Below, piece after piece: positions 48,949-59,217 of a DNA stretch of 64,000 nucleotides; position 1 is the stretch's first letter; each line of letters opens with the position of its first letter. The notes under the pieces are model-generated. The model ran no database searches. It worked only from the letters and a program-made list of their open reading frames with translations, and was not told the origin of the DNA. The translations under genes and the position numbers were made by a program. Source of the stretch: Pseudarthrobacter sp. NS4 (lineage in GTDB: Bacteria > Actinomycetota > Actinomycetes > Actinomycetales > Micrococcaceae); contig NZ_CP103288.1 in assembly GCF_024758005.1 (NCBI RefSeq), positions 3,596,001 through 3,660,000 on the forward strand, given 5' to 3'.

Positions 48949-49225
48949 GTTCCTGTCCCTCCGCGGCACAACAGCCGCTGCTTTCCGGTCCGCCGACGGC
49001 AGCCCCGGCGCCTGCTTCATTCTGCCGCTAACCCTCCGACGGCGCCAGCAATCGACTGGCGGGCATGCCTCATTATGACGCTTTCCCTTGCCCGAGGATG
49101 TATATACTTCTGGGTATCGGTTTAGCAGCAGGCCGTTGGAAAGTTCGTCGATCCAGCGACCTGCACCGGCTCCCCGCCCTCCCGCGGGACGGTTGTGTGT
49201 TGCCGGCTCGTTTTGACCTGAGCGA

Positions 49226-49987
49226 ATGGCACCAAAAAATATCGTGGCCCGCGAGTCAACAGCAAAAACCGATACATCCATTGCCGAGCACCTGCACGAA
49301 TTGGTCCTCAACAGCTCTGACGTTGAGGACTTCCTTAATGAACTGGCACAGGTGTCCGCGCGCAACCTCTCCGAGCCCGGAGACGGGATCCTGTGCGCCA
49401 TCACACTGTTGCGGCAGCGGAAGGCAGCAACTGTAGCCAGCAGCAGCCCGGAAGCCAAGGCGATCGGCCAGCTCGAGTACGAGTTCGGCGAGACACCCAG
49501 CATGACGGCCTACACGGCCCAGGAGATCGTCCATGTACCGGATGTGCAGGACGACGGCCGCTGGCCCGAATACTCCTCGGCGGTCTTCGCGCAGGGCGTC
49601 CGCTCCGTTCTGGCGCTGCCCTTCGAACTTGAAGGCGGAACCAAGGCCGCCCTTGTCCTGTACTCGCGCCGCCCGCAGCGTTTCGAAAGCCGGGTCCTTG
49701 AGTTCGCAGAGGATTTTGTCCGCCAGACATCCCTCGCCCTGCGGCTGGCAGTCCGCTTTGCCCACTACAGCGAGACGGCTGCCAACCTGCGCGCCACCCT
49801 GGAATCCCGGACCGTCATCGACATGGCCGTGGGCATCATCATGGCCCAGAACAGGTGCAGCCAGCATGACGCCTTCCAGATCCTGAAGACAGCGTCCAGC
49901 ACCCGCAATTCGAAGCTGCACGATGTGGCCGCCGCCGTAGTGAACTCCCTGGGCCAGGGTCCGGCACGCACGCACTACGACGGCTAG
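49226..49987 (+). CDS. GAF and ANTAR domain protein
   Basis: A 253-residue regulator. Residues about 20-175 form a GAF-type sensor; the C-terminal ANTAR domain (about 185-245) reads LRATLESRTVIDMAVGIIMAQNRC...AFQILKTASS, the three-helix RNA-binding motif that acts as antiterminator in AmiR/NasR proteins. It would couple a small-molecule or redox signal to transcript elongation. A receiver-domain gene follows 84 bases downstream and may be a partner. No ANTAR target hairpin pair was located with certainty. Confidence 0.9.
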   Translation: MAPKNIVARESTAKTDTSIAEHLHELVLNSSDVEDFLNELAQVSARNLSEPGDGILCAITLLRQRKAATVASSSPEAKAIGQLEYEFGETPSMTAYTAQEIVHVPDVQDDGRWPEYSSAVFAQGVRSVLALPFELEGGTKAALVLYSRRPQRFESRVLEFAEDFVRQTSLALRLAVRFAHYSETAANLRATLESRTVIDMAVGIIMAQNRCSQHDAFQILKTASSTRNSKLHDVAAAVVNSLGQGPARTHYDG

Positions 49988-50071
49988 CACGTTTCGGCTG
50001 CACTGTTACGGTGCCACGGCCAAAAAAGCCTGTCAGCGGTAGACTTAGGCAACTGTGGCCGGGGGGCTTTG

Positions 50072-50479
50072 ATGGAAAAGAAAAGTGTTTGCCTCGTCGT
50101 GGAAGACGACAGTGATATCCAGGGACTCATTACCGTTGTCCTGTCGCGAGCAGGATTCGAAGTAAAGGCAGTCTCAACCGGGGCCGAAGGAATCGCCGCT
50201 GCGGCTGATCCCGCCGTTGCCCTGGTCACCCTGGACCTTGGCCTGCCGGACATGGACGGGCATGTGGTGGCCCGGGCCATCCGTGAGCTGACCACGGCTC
50301 CCATGCTTTTCCTGACGGCCCGGTCCGAACCAGACGACCTCCTGGCCGGGGTGGCGTCAGGAGCCGCGGCCTACCTCACCAAGCCCTTCCGCCCCACGGA
50401 GCTCCGGGAGCTGGCCATGCAGCTGTGCCCCGGAGACGGGGCACAGGCCCCGCACACATCCGGCAAGTCCTTCTGCTAA
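50072..50479 (+). CDS. Single-domain response regulator
   Basis: A 135-residue CheY-like receiver with no output domain. The acidic pocket is Glu11-Asp12-Asp13, the phosphoacceptor Asp55 in LVTLDLGLPDMDG, Thr82 and Lys104 in TKPF. Its histidine kinase is not in the window. It may act by protein contact with the preceding GAF-ANTAR regulator. A TTG one codon earlier is an alternative start. Confidence 0.9.
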   Translation: MEKKSVCLVVEDDSDIQGLITVVLSRAGFEVKAVSTGAEGIAAAADPAVALVTLDLGLPDMDGHVVARAIRELTTAPMLFLTARSEPDDLLAGVASGAAAYLTKPFRPTELRELAMQLCPGDGAQAPHTSGKSFC

Positions 50480-50555
50480 GTAAGCCCGGCGGCCCCCGCT
50501 GGTAACCCTGGACGCTCTCTCACATCCTGCAGGCGAAACCCCAACGCCCGCGCAT

Positions 50556-50595
50556 TTCCGGCGACGGCGGAATCCCGCCGTCGCCGGAAGTTTTT
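50556..50595. terminator. Strong intrinsic terminator after the response regulator
   Basis: A perfect 15-bp stem (50556-50570 with 50575-50589), loop AATC, then GTTTTT. It is between convergent genes, with T residues on the rightward side. Confidence 0.88.
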
Positions 50596-50603
50596 GTTGA
50601 CCC

Positions 50604-51738
<1,135 letters not shown>

Positions 51739-51792
51739 GATTCCTCCATTGGCCGCGGCGGCTGTGGGATCAATTATGCGGCGTCATTTGCA

Positions 51793-51863
51793 GGAAGTGC
51801 GAGAGGGTCGTCGGAAAGTGAGAGAGCGTCGCCGGAAAGTCTGCGGAAAGTGAGAGAGCGTCC
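51793..51863. repeat. Tandem GGAAAGTGAGAGAGCGTC-type repeat
   Basis: Four units, each beginning GGAAAGT or GGAAGTG, with lengths of about 20, 21, 11 and 19 bases (51793-51812, 51813-51833, 51834-51844, 51845-51863). The longest shared core is GGAAAGTGAGAGAGCGTC. It sits between the small membrane protein gene and the desaturase terminator; intergenic and non-coding. Confidence 0.7.
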
Positions 51864-51877
51864 GGAGGATGGCGGCA

Positions 51878-51928
51878 AGAAAAGCGCCTCCGGTTCCGGG
51901 ATGATCCCGGAACCGGAGGCGCTTTTCT
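51878..51928 (-). terminator. 24-bp-stem terminator of the desaturase operon
   Basis: Perfect complementarity of 51878-51901 with 51905-51928 around a TGA loop. It lies 20 bases past the desaturase stop. On the minus strand the 3' side of the stem ends in CGCTTTTCT, giving the T tract. Confidence 0.85.
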
Positions 51929-51948
51929 ATGTGGTTATAGGTCCTTCA

Positions 51949-53118
51949 TCAGGCCTTGGCGGCCTTGCCCGGGAGGGCCAGCTTGAAGACCTTGGCCCAG
52001 GAGGAGCCCACCTGCTTCAGCAGCGGCCCTGTGGTGTACTTCAGGCCGTAGCGCTGGCAGATCTCGCGGACCCTGGGAGCCACCTCTGCGTACCGGCTGG
52101 AGGGCAGGTCCGGGAACAGGTGGTGCTCGATCTGGTGCGACAGGTTTCCGGTCATCAGGTGCATGAACTTGGAACCCGAGATGTTGGCCGAGCCAATCAT
52201 CTGGCGGACGTACCAGTCACCGCGGGTCTCCCCCTCAACCATTTCCTCAGTGAAGGTGTCGGTGCCTTCGGGGAAGTGGCCGCAGAAGATGACGGCGTGG
52301 GCCCAGACGTTGCGGACGGCGTTGGCAGTGAGGGTGCCGTAGAGCGCCTGCTTGCCGGAACCGGTGAGCATGGCAACGGCCGGGGTGGCGGCGTAGTCCT
52401 TGGTGAACTGGGTGACAACCTTCTTGCCCAGGGCCTTGAGGTCCTTGAGCAGGGCCTCCTTGGACTTGGTGCCTTCCTTGTACTCGGTCAGCTCAAGGTC
52501 GTAGATGGCGATGCCCCACTCGAAGACGGGAGCGAGGATGGCGTTGAACAGCGGGTTGGCCAGGTTGATGGGCTTCCACGGCTGGTTCTCGTCCATGCGC
52601 AGGAGGTTGTATCCGACGTCGTTGTCCTTGCCCACCACGTTGGTCCAGCGGTGGTGCAGGTCATTGTGGGTGTGCTGCCAGGAGCGCGAGGGGGTGACGA
52701 AGTCCCATTCCCAGGTGGTGGAGTGGATGTCCGGATCACGCATCCAGTCCCACTGGCCGTGCAGGATGTTGTGGCCCAGTTCCATGTTTTCCAGGATCTT
52801 GGCCAGGCTCAGGAGGGTGGTGCCGGTGACCCAGGCAGCCTTGTTCTTGCTGACCAGCAGGGCGGCACGGCCGGAAATCTCAAGCCCGCGCTGGATCTTG
52901 ATCATTCGGCGGATGTAGGCCGCATCCTCGGCGCCGCGCTTGGCCAGGATCTCGTCACGGATGGCATCGAGTTCGCGTCCGAGTTCGGCTACCTGCTCGT
53001 CGCTGAGGTGGGCGGCGGCCGGCGGACGCACCGTGGGGCTGCCGGATTCGGCAAGCTTTCCTGGGCGCGTTCTCGCACTTCCGGACTGAGTGGCCTTGCT
53101 GGGTGATATTACAGACAT
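51949..53118 (-). CDS. Membrane fatty-acid desaturase (acyl-lipid type)
   Basis: A 389-residue di-iron desaturase. The three histidine boxes are GHNILHGQWD, THNDLHHRWTN and SHQIEHHLFPDLP. Hydrophobic pairs around residues 110-130 and 205-230 should cross the membrane. This desaturase introduces a double bond in lipid acyl chains, taking electrons from the ferredoxin reductase encoded just upstream. The ATG at 53118 has GAGGAG 9 bases before it. Spacing to the reductase stop is 13 bases, so they form an operon. Confidence 0.94.
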   Translation of the reverse strand: MSVISPSKATQSGSARTRPGKLAESGSPTVRPPAAAHLSDEQVAELGRELDAIRDEILAKRGAEDAAYIRRMIKIQRGLEISGRAALLVSKNKAAWVTGTTLLSLAKILENMELGHNILHGQWDWMRDPDIHSTTWEWDFVTPSRSWQHTHNDLHHRWTNVVGKDNDVGYNLLRMDENQPWKPINLANPLFNAILAPVFEWGIAIYDLELTEYKEGTKSKEALLKDLKALGKKVVTQFTKDYAATPAVAMLTGSGKQALYGTLTANAVRNVWAHAVIFCGHFPEGTDTFTEEMVEGETRGDWYVRQMIGSANISGSKFMHLMTGNLSHQIEHHLFPDLPSSRYAEVAPRVREICQRYGLKYTTGPLLKQVGSSWAKVFKLALPGKAAKA

Positions 53119-53131
53119 ACCGTGGTGCTCC

Positions 53132-54277
53132 TCAGATTTCGAGGTTGACGGGTCCGGCGGCTGCCGAGACACACGTTTGGATCAGTTGACCGGGTTCGCC
53201 GTGGACTTCCCCTGTGCGGAGGTCCCTGACTTGTCCGGCCAGGAGTGGCGTAAGGCAACTGTGGCAGATACCCATCCTGCAGCCGCTGGGCATGAGCAGC
53301 CCGGCGTCCTCGCCGACGTCCAGAATGGGCGTGTCGCCGTCGGCCTGGACCTCACGGTCGGACGTTTCAAAGGTGACCAGGCCGCCGTCATGCCCGACGC
53401 CGGCCTCGAACGTGGTGTTGAAGCGTTCGATCATGAGGTTGCCGGCGCCGCCGGCCACGGCGATCTCCGTACCCGGCGCTGCCGTTGTGAGCGCGGCACG
53501 CTTCCACAGCGCCTCCGCGTCGTCCAGGAAGCTGTCCGGGCCGCAGGCGTAGGCCGCGCGTTCCTTCCAGTCCGGGCAGATCTCGTCCAACTGGGTGGTG
53601 TTGGTGAGGTCCATCCGGCCCTGCTCACCGGTGAACCAGTGGGCGAGCCGGAAGTTGGGGAACTGGTCGGCAAGCTCGGCGAGTTCCTCGCGGAAGAGGC
53701 TGTCACCTGGCGTGCGGGCTGAGTGGACCAGCACGACGTCGGCATCGGGACGCCGCGGAACAAGGGTGCGGATCATGGACATCACCGGGGTGATGCCGCT
53801 GCCCGCCGTCACCATCAGCAGCGGCCGGGGGTGCTCGGGAAGTACGAAATCACCCTGCGGGGGTGCGAGGAAGAGGACATCGCCGGGTTTAGTGGTGCGC
53901 ACCAGCGTGCCGGAGACAGCTCCGACGTCGGTGACTGTGATGGCCGGGTCCTTACCGGCCGGAGTACTCAAGGAGTAGGACCGCCAGTGGCGGACGCCGT
54001 CGAGTTCGACGCCGATGCGCGCCCACTGCCCTGCCAGGTGGGCATGCCAGCCGCGGCCGGGGCGGAAGAAGATAGTGGCCGATTGCGCCGTTTCCTGCAC
54101 CACGCGCGTTACCACGCCGCGGAGCTGCCGCGCCGAGTAGACCGGGTTGAACAGGGCGAGGATATCCTCCGGCGCCAAGGGCGTCGTGAGTACAGAGGCC
54201 GCCTGGGCCAGCTGTCGTAGCCGGATCATGCGATTAAGCCTAGAGCGGCGCGAGCCATAGTTCTCTCTCTCCGTCAT
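53132..54277 (-). CDS. Ferredoxin reductase with C-terminal [2Fe-2S] domain
   Basis: A 381-residue electron-transfer protein of the hybrid NADPH:flavin:Fe-S type. The flavin motif RSYSLSTP, the NADPH-binding LMVTAGSGITPVMSMIR and the C-terminal plant ferredoxin motif CRMGICHSC(L)T are evident, the last providing the Fe-S ligands. It is the probable electron donor of the desaturase gene that follows. The N-terminal 40 residues are basic and outside the conserved fold. Confidence 0.93.
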   Translation of the reverse strand: MTERENYGSRRSRLNRMIRLRQLAQAASVLTTPLAPEDILALFNPVYSARQLRGVVTRVVQETAQSATIFFRPGRGWHAHLAGQWARIGVELDGVRHWRSYSLSTPAGKDPAITVTDVGAVSGTLVRTTKPGDVLFLAPPQGDFVLPEHPRPLLMVTAGSGITPVMSMIRTLVPRRPDADVVLVHSARTPGDSLFREELAELADQFPNFRLAHWFTGEQGRMDLTNTTQLDEICPDWKERAAYACGPDSFLDDAEALWKRAALTTAAPGTEIAVAGGAGNLMIERFNTTFEAGVGHDGGLVTFETSDREVQADGDTPILDVGEDAGLLMPSGCRMGICHSCLTPLLAGQVRDLRTGEVHGEPGQLIQTCVSAAAGPVNLEI

Positions 54278-54452
54278 ATGACCGTTCCGCAGTCACTCTG
54301 TAAATGGGCGCTAAGCCCCCAAGCCGCACTTAAAGAGTAACGCTTGCGGTACCCGGATCATTCCTCCACATTTCAGTAAGCATGCTGAGTATATCGCTGG
54401 TGCATGCCTGGGCGCACAATTTTTCGTTCATGACCGAACACGTTACGGCTGG

Positions 54453-55487
54453 TCAAGGGCGGGACTGGCTCCAGCCGAGGGCGGGGGCCACGTGGTGGAC
54501 TACGGTGCCGAGGAGCTTTGCATTGAATTCAACACCGAGCTGGTTGGGCACGGTCAGAAGCAGGGTGTCCGCGGCCTGGACAGCAGTATCGGCGGCGAGT
54601 TGCCCGGCCAGCTGGTCCGGCTCACCGACGTAGCTCTTGCCAAACCTGGCTGTCAGCCCGTCGATGATGCCCACCTGGTCCCTGCTGTCACGCAGGGCGC
54701 TGCCGGCAAAATAGCGGCTGTCCTCGGCATCCACGATGGGAAGTACGCTGCGGCTGACCGAAACCCGGGGTACGTGGGCATGCCCGGCAGCGGACCAGGC
54801 GTCCCGGAACAACTGGATCTGCTCCGCCTGCAGTTCATGGAACGGCACTCCGGTGTCCTCGGTCAGCAGTGTGGAACTCATCAGGTTCATGCCCAGTTCA
54901 GCAGCCCAGACCGCCGTTTTGCGGGTCCCGGCTCCCCACCAGATCCGGTCGGCAAGGCCGGGTGACTGGGGCTGTACGGGCAGGAGCCCGGTGGCGCCGC
55001 CGGCATACCGCGGATCGGCTTCAGCAACCCCGGCCCCGCTGATCGCCTTCCGGAAGAGGGCAGTGTGCCTGCGGGCCATATCGGCGTCGGTCTCTCCCGG
55101 CTGGGGAACGTATCCGAACGCTGCCGCGCCCTGCCGGGCGGGCTCGGGTGATCCGCGGCTGATGCCCAGCTGCAGCCTGCCGCCGCTGATCAGGTCAGCT
55201 GCTGCGGCTTCTTCAGCCATGTACAGGGGGTTTTCGTACCTCATGTCGATGACGCCGGTGCCGATTTCGATCCGGCTGGTGCGGGCAGCAATGGCGGAGA
55301 GCAGCGGGAACGGGGAGGCCTGCTGGCGGGCGAAGTGGTGGACGCGGAAAAACGCCCCATCCACCCCCAGTTCCTCAGCCGCCACCGCAAGCTCGATGCC
55401 CTGCAGCAGTGCTTCGCCGGCGGTCCTGGTGCGGGAGCCCTGGCCGGGGCCCCAATGGCCGAATGAAAGGAATCCGATGCGCTCCAT
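54453..55487 (-). CDS. LLM class flavin-dependent oxidoreductase
   Basis: A 344-residue luciferase-like monooxygenase. It starts [17 protein letters not shown] and shows [42 protein letters not shown], the F420/FMN-binding barrel pattern of bacterial luciferases. Substrate and flavin type are unknown. The ATG at 55487 fits homologues; the frame is open further upstream but overlaps the divergent YnfA-like gene. Confidence 0.9.
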   Translation of the reverse strand: MERIGFLSFGHWGPGQGSRTRTAGEALLQGIELAVAAEELGVDGAFFRVHHFARQQASPFPLLSAIAARTSRIEIGTGVIDMRYENPLYMAEEAAAADLISGGRLQLGISRGSPEPARQGAAAFGYVPQPGETDADMARRHTALFRKAISGAGVAEADPRYAGGATGLLPVQPQSPGLADRIWWGAGTRKTAVWAAELGMNLMSSTLLTEDTGVPFHELQAEQIQLFRDAWSAAGHAHVPRVSVSRSVLPIVDAEDSRYFAGSALRDSRDQVGIIDGLTARFGKSYVGEPDQLAGQLAADTAVQAADTLLLTVPNQLGVEFNAKLLGTVVHHVAPALGWSQSRP

Positions 55488-55541
55488 ACCTGCCCCAACC
55501 TTTGTGGCGCTGCCCGCATTCCCGGCTGGCATGATGGCTGC

Positions 55542-55901
55542 GTGGCTACTCCTGTTGAAACACTGACCATCGGCAAAATCGTCCTGCTGTTCGCGCTGGC
55601 GGCAGCGGCGGAAATAGGTGGTGCCTGGCTGGTGTGGCAGTCCGTGCGCGAAGGCAAGGACTGGTGGTGGGCCGGGCTGGGTGTCATTGCCCTGGGCGCT
55701 TACGGCTTCGTTGCCACGCTCCAGCCCGACGCGCACTTCGGCCGGATCCTGGCAGCCTATGGTGGCGTGTTTGTGGCAGGTTCGCTGGCCTGGGGCATGA
55801 TCTTCGACGGTTTCCGCCCCGACCGCTGGGATCTGGCCGGATCCCTCATCTGCCTCCTGGGCGTGGCAGTCATCATGTTCGCCCCGCGGAGCGGCAGTTA
55901 G
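55542..55901 (+). CDS. YnfA family (UPF0060) membrane protein
   Basis: A 119-residue protein with four hydrophobic segments, small-multidrug-resistance-like. Conserved [41 protein letters not shown] and [14 protein letters not shown] match YnfA. Starts with GTG at 55542. It is divergent from the LLM gene. Transport function has been suggested for the family but not shown here. Confidence 0.92.
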   Translation: MATPVETLTIGKIVLLFALAAAAEIGGAWLVWQSVREGKDWWWAGLGVIALGAYGFVATLQPDAHFGRILAAYGGVFVAGSLAWGMIFDGFRPDRWDLAGSLICLLGVAVIMFAPRSGS

Positions 55902-55956
55902 GAATGGAGAAGGACCTACGGAACAGGGGCAGCGCCGCTCCAACTAAACTGGCACC

Positions 55957-56361
55957 GTGACGAACAGCCAGCAAGCGCCCAGGGAACCCATGCCGCCGTC
56001 GCGCGGAAAACTGGCTGAGCTCCTGCTGCCGGGCGGGGAAGAGCCTGACCCGCGGTTCACCCTGGCCAACGAGCGCACATTCCTGGCCTGGATCCGAACT
56101 TCCCTTGCACTGCTGGCCGGCGGCATCGCCATTGAGGCGTTTACCGCGGACCTGTTCCTGGAGCCGGTCCGCAAAGGACTGGCCGTGGTCCTCCTGCTGC
56201 TCGGCATGCTGCTCAGCGCCGGTGCAGCGGTGCGGTGGCTCCGGGTGGAACGCAGCATGCGCAACAGGGCGCCCCTGCCGCTGCCGCTCATTGTGCCGCT
56301 GCTTGCCGGGGCAGGCGCGCTGGCCGCCGCCGTCGTCCTGGTCTTTATCCTCTGGCGCTGA
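55957..56361 (+). CDS. DUF202 (YidH-like) membrane protein
   Basis: A 134-residue protein with three membrane segments. LANERTFLAWIRTSLALLAGGIAIEAF is the DUF202 signature. Begins with GTG at 55957. Followed 3 bases later by a second DUF202 gene, a common tandem arrangement. Function unknown. Confidence 0.9.
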   Translation: MTNSQQAPREPMPPSRGKLAELLLPGGEEPDPRFTLANERTFLAWIRTSLALLAGGIAIEAFTADLFLEPVRKGLAVVLLLLGMLLSAGAAVRWLRVERSMRNRAPLPLPLIVPLLAGAGALAAAVVLVFILWR

Positions 56362-56364
56362 CGC

Positions 56365-56703
56365 ATGGGACCTTCCCCCCGCCCTGCCGGCCCGCACAGT
56401 GATCCCGGCCTGCAGCCGGAGCGGACCACCCTGGCCTGGGGCCGGACCATGATGGCACTGGCGACGGTAAGCGCCATCTTCCTGCGCTGGCTCCCGGCGC
56501 ACGGGCTTCCCATCCTGCTGCTCTTCGCCGTTTCCTCATGCGCAGCGCTGGCCATCTACCTCACCCAGCGCAGGCGCTACAGCGCCAGCTCCCGCGGCAT
56601 CTCCCGGGAAAACGTCGACGCCGACATCCCCGCGGTGCTGTGGACCGCCTTCGCCGGGGTGGCCCTGGGAATCCTGGGAATCGGCGTCGTCCTTACAGGC
56701 TAG
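56365..56703 (+). CDS. DUF202 membrane protein, second copy
   Basis: A 112-residue membrane protein starting MGPSPRPAGPHSDPGLQPERTTLAWGRT; the LQPERTTLAWGRT segment is the DUF202 mark. Three hydrophobic segments. Coupled to the preceding DUF202 gene, and different enough in the loops to suggest a heteromeric partner. Confidence 0.87.
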   Translation: MGPSPRPAGPHSDPGLQPERTTLAWGRTMMALATVSAIFLRWLPAHGLPILLLFAVSSCAALAIYLTQRRRYSASSRGISRENVDADIPAVLWTAFAGVALGILGIGVVLTG

Positions 56704-56740
56704 GGGCAGGCCAGCGGCATGGCGCTGGTGGCCTCCCGGC

Positions 56741-57139
56741 CTAAATCATGGGCAGGACAAAGCCTGCCAACAGCGCCACTGCGCCGATGCCGGTCAGGGT
56801 CCGGCCCAGAACAGAGGCCGTCCTGCCCGCTTCCTCCGGCACGGCCGTCTGCCACTGTGTGGGGCGCTTGGGGTGATAGTAGATGGGGAGGGTGTCCCCC
56901 ACGGCCAGGTCCTTGATGTCATGGGGAGACATGGGGGCATGGTGCACCTGGTATTTCCGGTCGAACCAGCGGAAGCCCACGCCGGACGTGTCGGAGTAGA
57001 CCACTGCTTCAGCCACGGCCCACGGGTGCACAAAGCGGCGGAGGAATCCTGTGTAGAACAGCAGGCCAAGCCCCGCGGGCAGGCACAACCAGGTCAGCAT
57101 TTCCAGAATTGGACCTGCCATATCAAGCACAGTGGGCAT
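56741..57139 (-). CDS. DUF3592-like membrane protein
   Basis: A 132-residue protein with hydrophobic segments near residues 12-32 and 108-130 and an extracytoplasmic or cytoplasmic middle part with YQVHHAPMSPHDIKDLAVGDTLPIYYHPKRP, the DUF3592 pattern of beta-domain followed by a Pro-rich turn. Function unknown. Convergent with the DUF202 pair. Confidence 0.7.
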   Translation of the reverse strand: MPTVLDMAGPILEMLTWLCLPAGLGLLFYTGFLRRFVHPWAVAEAVVYSDTSGVGFRWFDRKYQVHHAPMSPHDIKDLAVGDTLPIYYHPKRPTQWQTAVPEEAGRTASVLGRTLTGIGAVALLAGFVLPMI

Positions 57140-57200
57140 GGACTTGATGGTACAGCGCAGGGGTGGTGCCTTCAGCGGCTGCTACGTACCCTAGGGGGAC

Positions 57201-57216
57201 CAGACCGACCGGTCTG
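57201..57216. promoter_or_regulatory. Palindrome CAGACCG-AC-CGGTCTG (TetR-like operator candidate)
   Basis: A 16-base inverted repeat 17 bases before the DUF2630 ATG and next to its Shine-Dalgarno. The shape resembles TetR-family sites with an ACCGGTCT core. No TetR gene is adjacent. Confidence 0.5.
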
Positions 57217-57232
57217 AAGTAAGGGGAAAACC

Positions 57233-57469
57233 ATGAACGATCAGGATATTCTGGCGCGCATCCAGGCGCTCGTGGAGGAGGAACATTTGCTCCGCGAAGT
57301 CCCCGCCGACGGCCAGGTGCCGGACCAGGCCCGGCTCAAGCAGGTGGAGGAAAGCCTGGACCAATGCTGGGACCTGTTGCGCCAGCGCAGGGCCAAGGCC
57401 GAATCCGGAGAGAACCCCAACGATGCCGAGGCCCGTCCGGTCAGCGAGGTGGAGAGCTACAAGCAGTAG
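57233..57469 (+). CDS. DUF2630 family protein
   Basis: A 78-residue helical protein, MNDQDILARIQALVEEEHLLRE...ARLKQVEESLDQCWDLLRQRRAKAE, the DUF2630 pattern, common in actinobacteria and of unknown function. AAGGGGA lies 5 bases before the ATG. Palindrome upstream suggests regulated expression. Confidence 0.88.
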   Translation: MNDQDILARIQALVEEEHLLREVPADGQVPDQARLKQVEESLDQCWDLLRQRRAKAESGENPNDAEARPVSEVESYKQ

Positions 57470-57596
57470 CTGAACCCCGGCAATCCCTGCCCGGTTCCGC
57501 CGCCAGGCCGCGGGACCGGGCGCGTTGTGCCGGCTGGACGCAGTCGTGGCCGAAATTTCCGGATACATTATGGATAAAACAGAGCGGGGTTCTTCC

Positions 57597-58391
57597 ATGC
57601 GTCTTGCAGTCGCCCAAATCATCAGCAGCGCAGATCCGGCATCAAACCTGGAACTGATCCGGGACTACGCCACGCAGGCCAAGGCGGCCGGCGCCGGGCT
57701 CGTCGTCTTCCCCGAAGCCGCCATGCGCGCTTTCGGCCATTCCCTCACCGGTATCGCGGAACCGCTTGACGGCCCGTGGGCGGAGAAGGTCCGCGGCATC
57801 GCCATGGAGCTGGACATTGCAGTCGTAGCGGGGATGTTCACTCCCGGGAAGGACGGGCGGGTCCGCAACACCCTGCTGGTCACGGGCCCCGGCGTGGACA
57901 CGTCCTACGACAAGGTGCACCTCTTCGACGCCTTCGGCTTCACGGAGTCGAAAACCGTGGACGCGGGAGAAAAACCCGTGACCTTCGAGGTCAACGGGAC
58001 GGTCTTTGGCCTGGCCACGTGCTACGACGTCCGGTTCCCGGCTCTTTTCACGGCCAATGCCAAGGCAGGTGCGCAGGTCAATATTGTGTGTGCTTCCTGG
58101 GGCGCAGGTGAGGGCAAGGCGGAACAGTGGGACCTTCTGGTCCGGGCACGCGCACTTGACAGCACCACTTTCGTGGTGGCCTGCGGGCAGGGCGACCCCG
58201 AGACCATAGGGGCGGGACCGGCCGGATCTGCCCCCACGGGAATCGGGCACAGCGCGGTCATCTCTCCGCTGGGATCCGCCCTGGCGTCCTTGGATGGAAA
58301 ACCGGGGCTGGCCGTCGTGGACATCGATCCCTCGCTGGTGGAGGAAGTGCGTACCAAGCTTCCGGTGCTGGCTAACGCCCGCCAGTTCTAA
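57597..58391 (+). CDS. Carbon-nitrogen hydrolase (nitrilase superfamily)
   Basis: A 264-residue amidase-type enzyme. Catalytic Glu40 (VFPEAA), Lys106 (YDKVHLFD) and Cys142 (ATCYDVRFP) are all present. Similar to omega-amidase/deaminated glutathione amidase proteins. Start chosen at 57597; an in-frame ATG at 57570 would add nine residues and cannot be excluded. No partner nearby. Confidence 0.92.
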   Translation: MRLAVAQIISSADPASNLELIRDYATQAKAAGAGLVVFPEAAMRAFGHSLTGIAEPLDGPWAEKVRGIAMELDIAVVAGMFTPGKDGRVRNTLLVTGPGVDTSYDKVHLFDAFGFTESKTVDAGEKPVTFEVNGTVFGLATCYDVRFPALFTANAKAGAQVNIVCASWGAGEGKAEQWDLLVRARALDSTTFVVACGQGDPETIGAGPAGSAPTGIGHSAVISPLGSALASLDGKPGLAVVDIDPSLVEEVRTKLPVLANARQF

Positions 58392-58419
58392 GCCCTTTTT
58401 GGTTCACGCCTCCCTCTTT

Positions 58420-58645
58420 TTATCCGGCAGAGCGCAGGAAGCTGTGGAGGGCTTGCACCCAGTCTTCAAACGAATCCAGGTGCGCATCGTGTGACGCGCC
58501 GGGCAGATCCATCCTGCGGACGTTGTGTCCACGCCTCACGAACTCGTCCTTCAGCTCCGGCTGGAACATCCCCTCTCCGGCAAAGACGGCCAGCACGGGG
58601 ATCCGCAGGGATTCCCACTCAGCCCACCGGGCTTTGGCCAGGCCA
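58420..58645 (-). pseudogene. C-terminal remnant of an alpha/beta hydrolase
   Basis: About 72 residues, from AKARWAEWESLRIPVLAVFAGEG to the stop, match the last part of alpha/beta hydrolases, including the loop FQPELKDEF and the catalytic His region GASHDAHLD. The reading frame continues upstream into sequence that belongs to the ammonium-transporter remnant on the other strand. The nucleophile half is missing, so this is a broken gene. Confidence 0.8.
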
Positions 58646-59190
58646 GCGGCTGCCGCAATCGGCCTGGGCCTGGTGGCCGGCGCCGCGTGTGCCGTCTTCG
58701 TGGACCTCAAGTACCGCTTTGGACTGGATGACTCCCTGGACGTACTGGGCGTCCACCTGGGAGCCGGCCTCATCGGGACCCTGGCACTGGGATTCATCGC
58801 CCTCCCCGAGGATGGCCAGGGCGGCGGGCTTTTCTACGGCGGCGGGGTGCAGCAGCTCATCGCCCAGACCGCGGCGGTGGTCATCACCCTGTTGCTGTCC
58901 GGCCTCGGGACTCTAGTATCGGACGGAACATCAACAGGACCATCGGGTTCCGGGTCAGCCACGAGGCTGAGACGGCCGGCGTGGACCTGTCCGAGCATGC
59001 TGAGAGCGCCTATTCCTTCGGTGAAACAGGAACAGGATTTAGCCCCTCCCGTCCGGTTGTTGTCCCTGTCCCGGCTCCCGTTGTTCCCGCCACTGCTGCC
59101 CCTGCCACCGCCAAGGAACCCGCCACCACCGCCGCTGCCACCGCCAAGGATCCGGCTGCACCGCATGCCAAGGAAGACTCCTGCGCATAG
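58640..59190 (+). pseudogene. C-terminal remnant of an Amt ammonium transporter, with frameshift
   Basis: The frame from about 58646 reads AAAAIGLGLVAGAACAVFVDLKYRFGLDDSLDVLGVHLGAGLIGTLALGF and GLFYGGGVQQL, the late membrane segments of Amt. Near 58918 the match moves by one frame to IGRNINRTIGFRVSHEAE and VDLSEHAESAY, the usual Amt C-tail, then runs into a Pro-Ala-Thr-Lys tail and a stop at 59190. The first nine or so helices are absent. The junction with the hydrolase remnant is at about 58640-58650. Confidence 0.85.
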
Positions 59191-59217
59191 CGTGCTGCGC
59201 TGACGGGTTTCAAAAAC

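Noticed and set aside
58523..59203. Single 226-residue open frame over the amt remnant
   Set aside because: Only the middle part matches Amt; both ends are unrelated sequence in this frame, and the true C-tail is in another frame, so it is not an intact gene.
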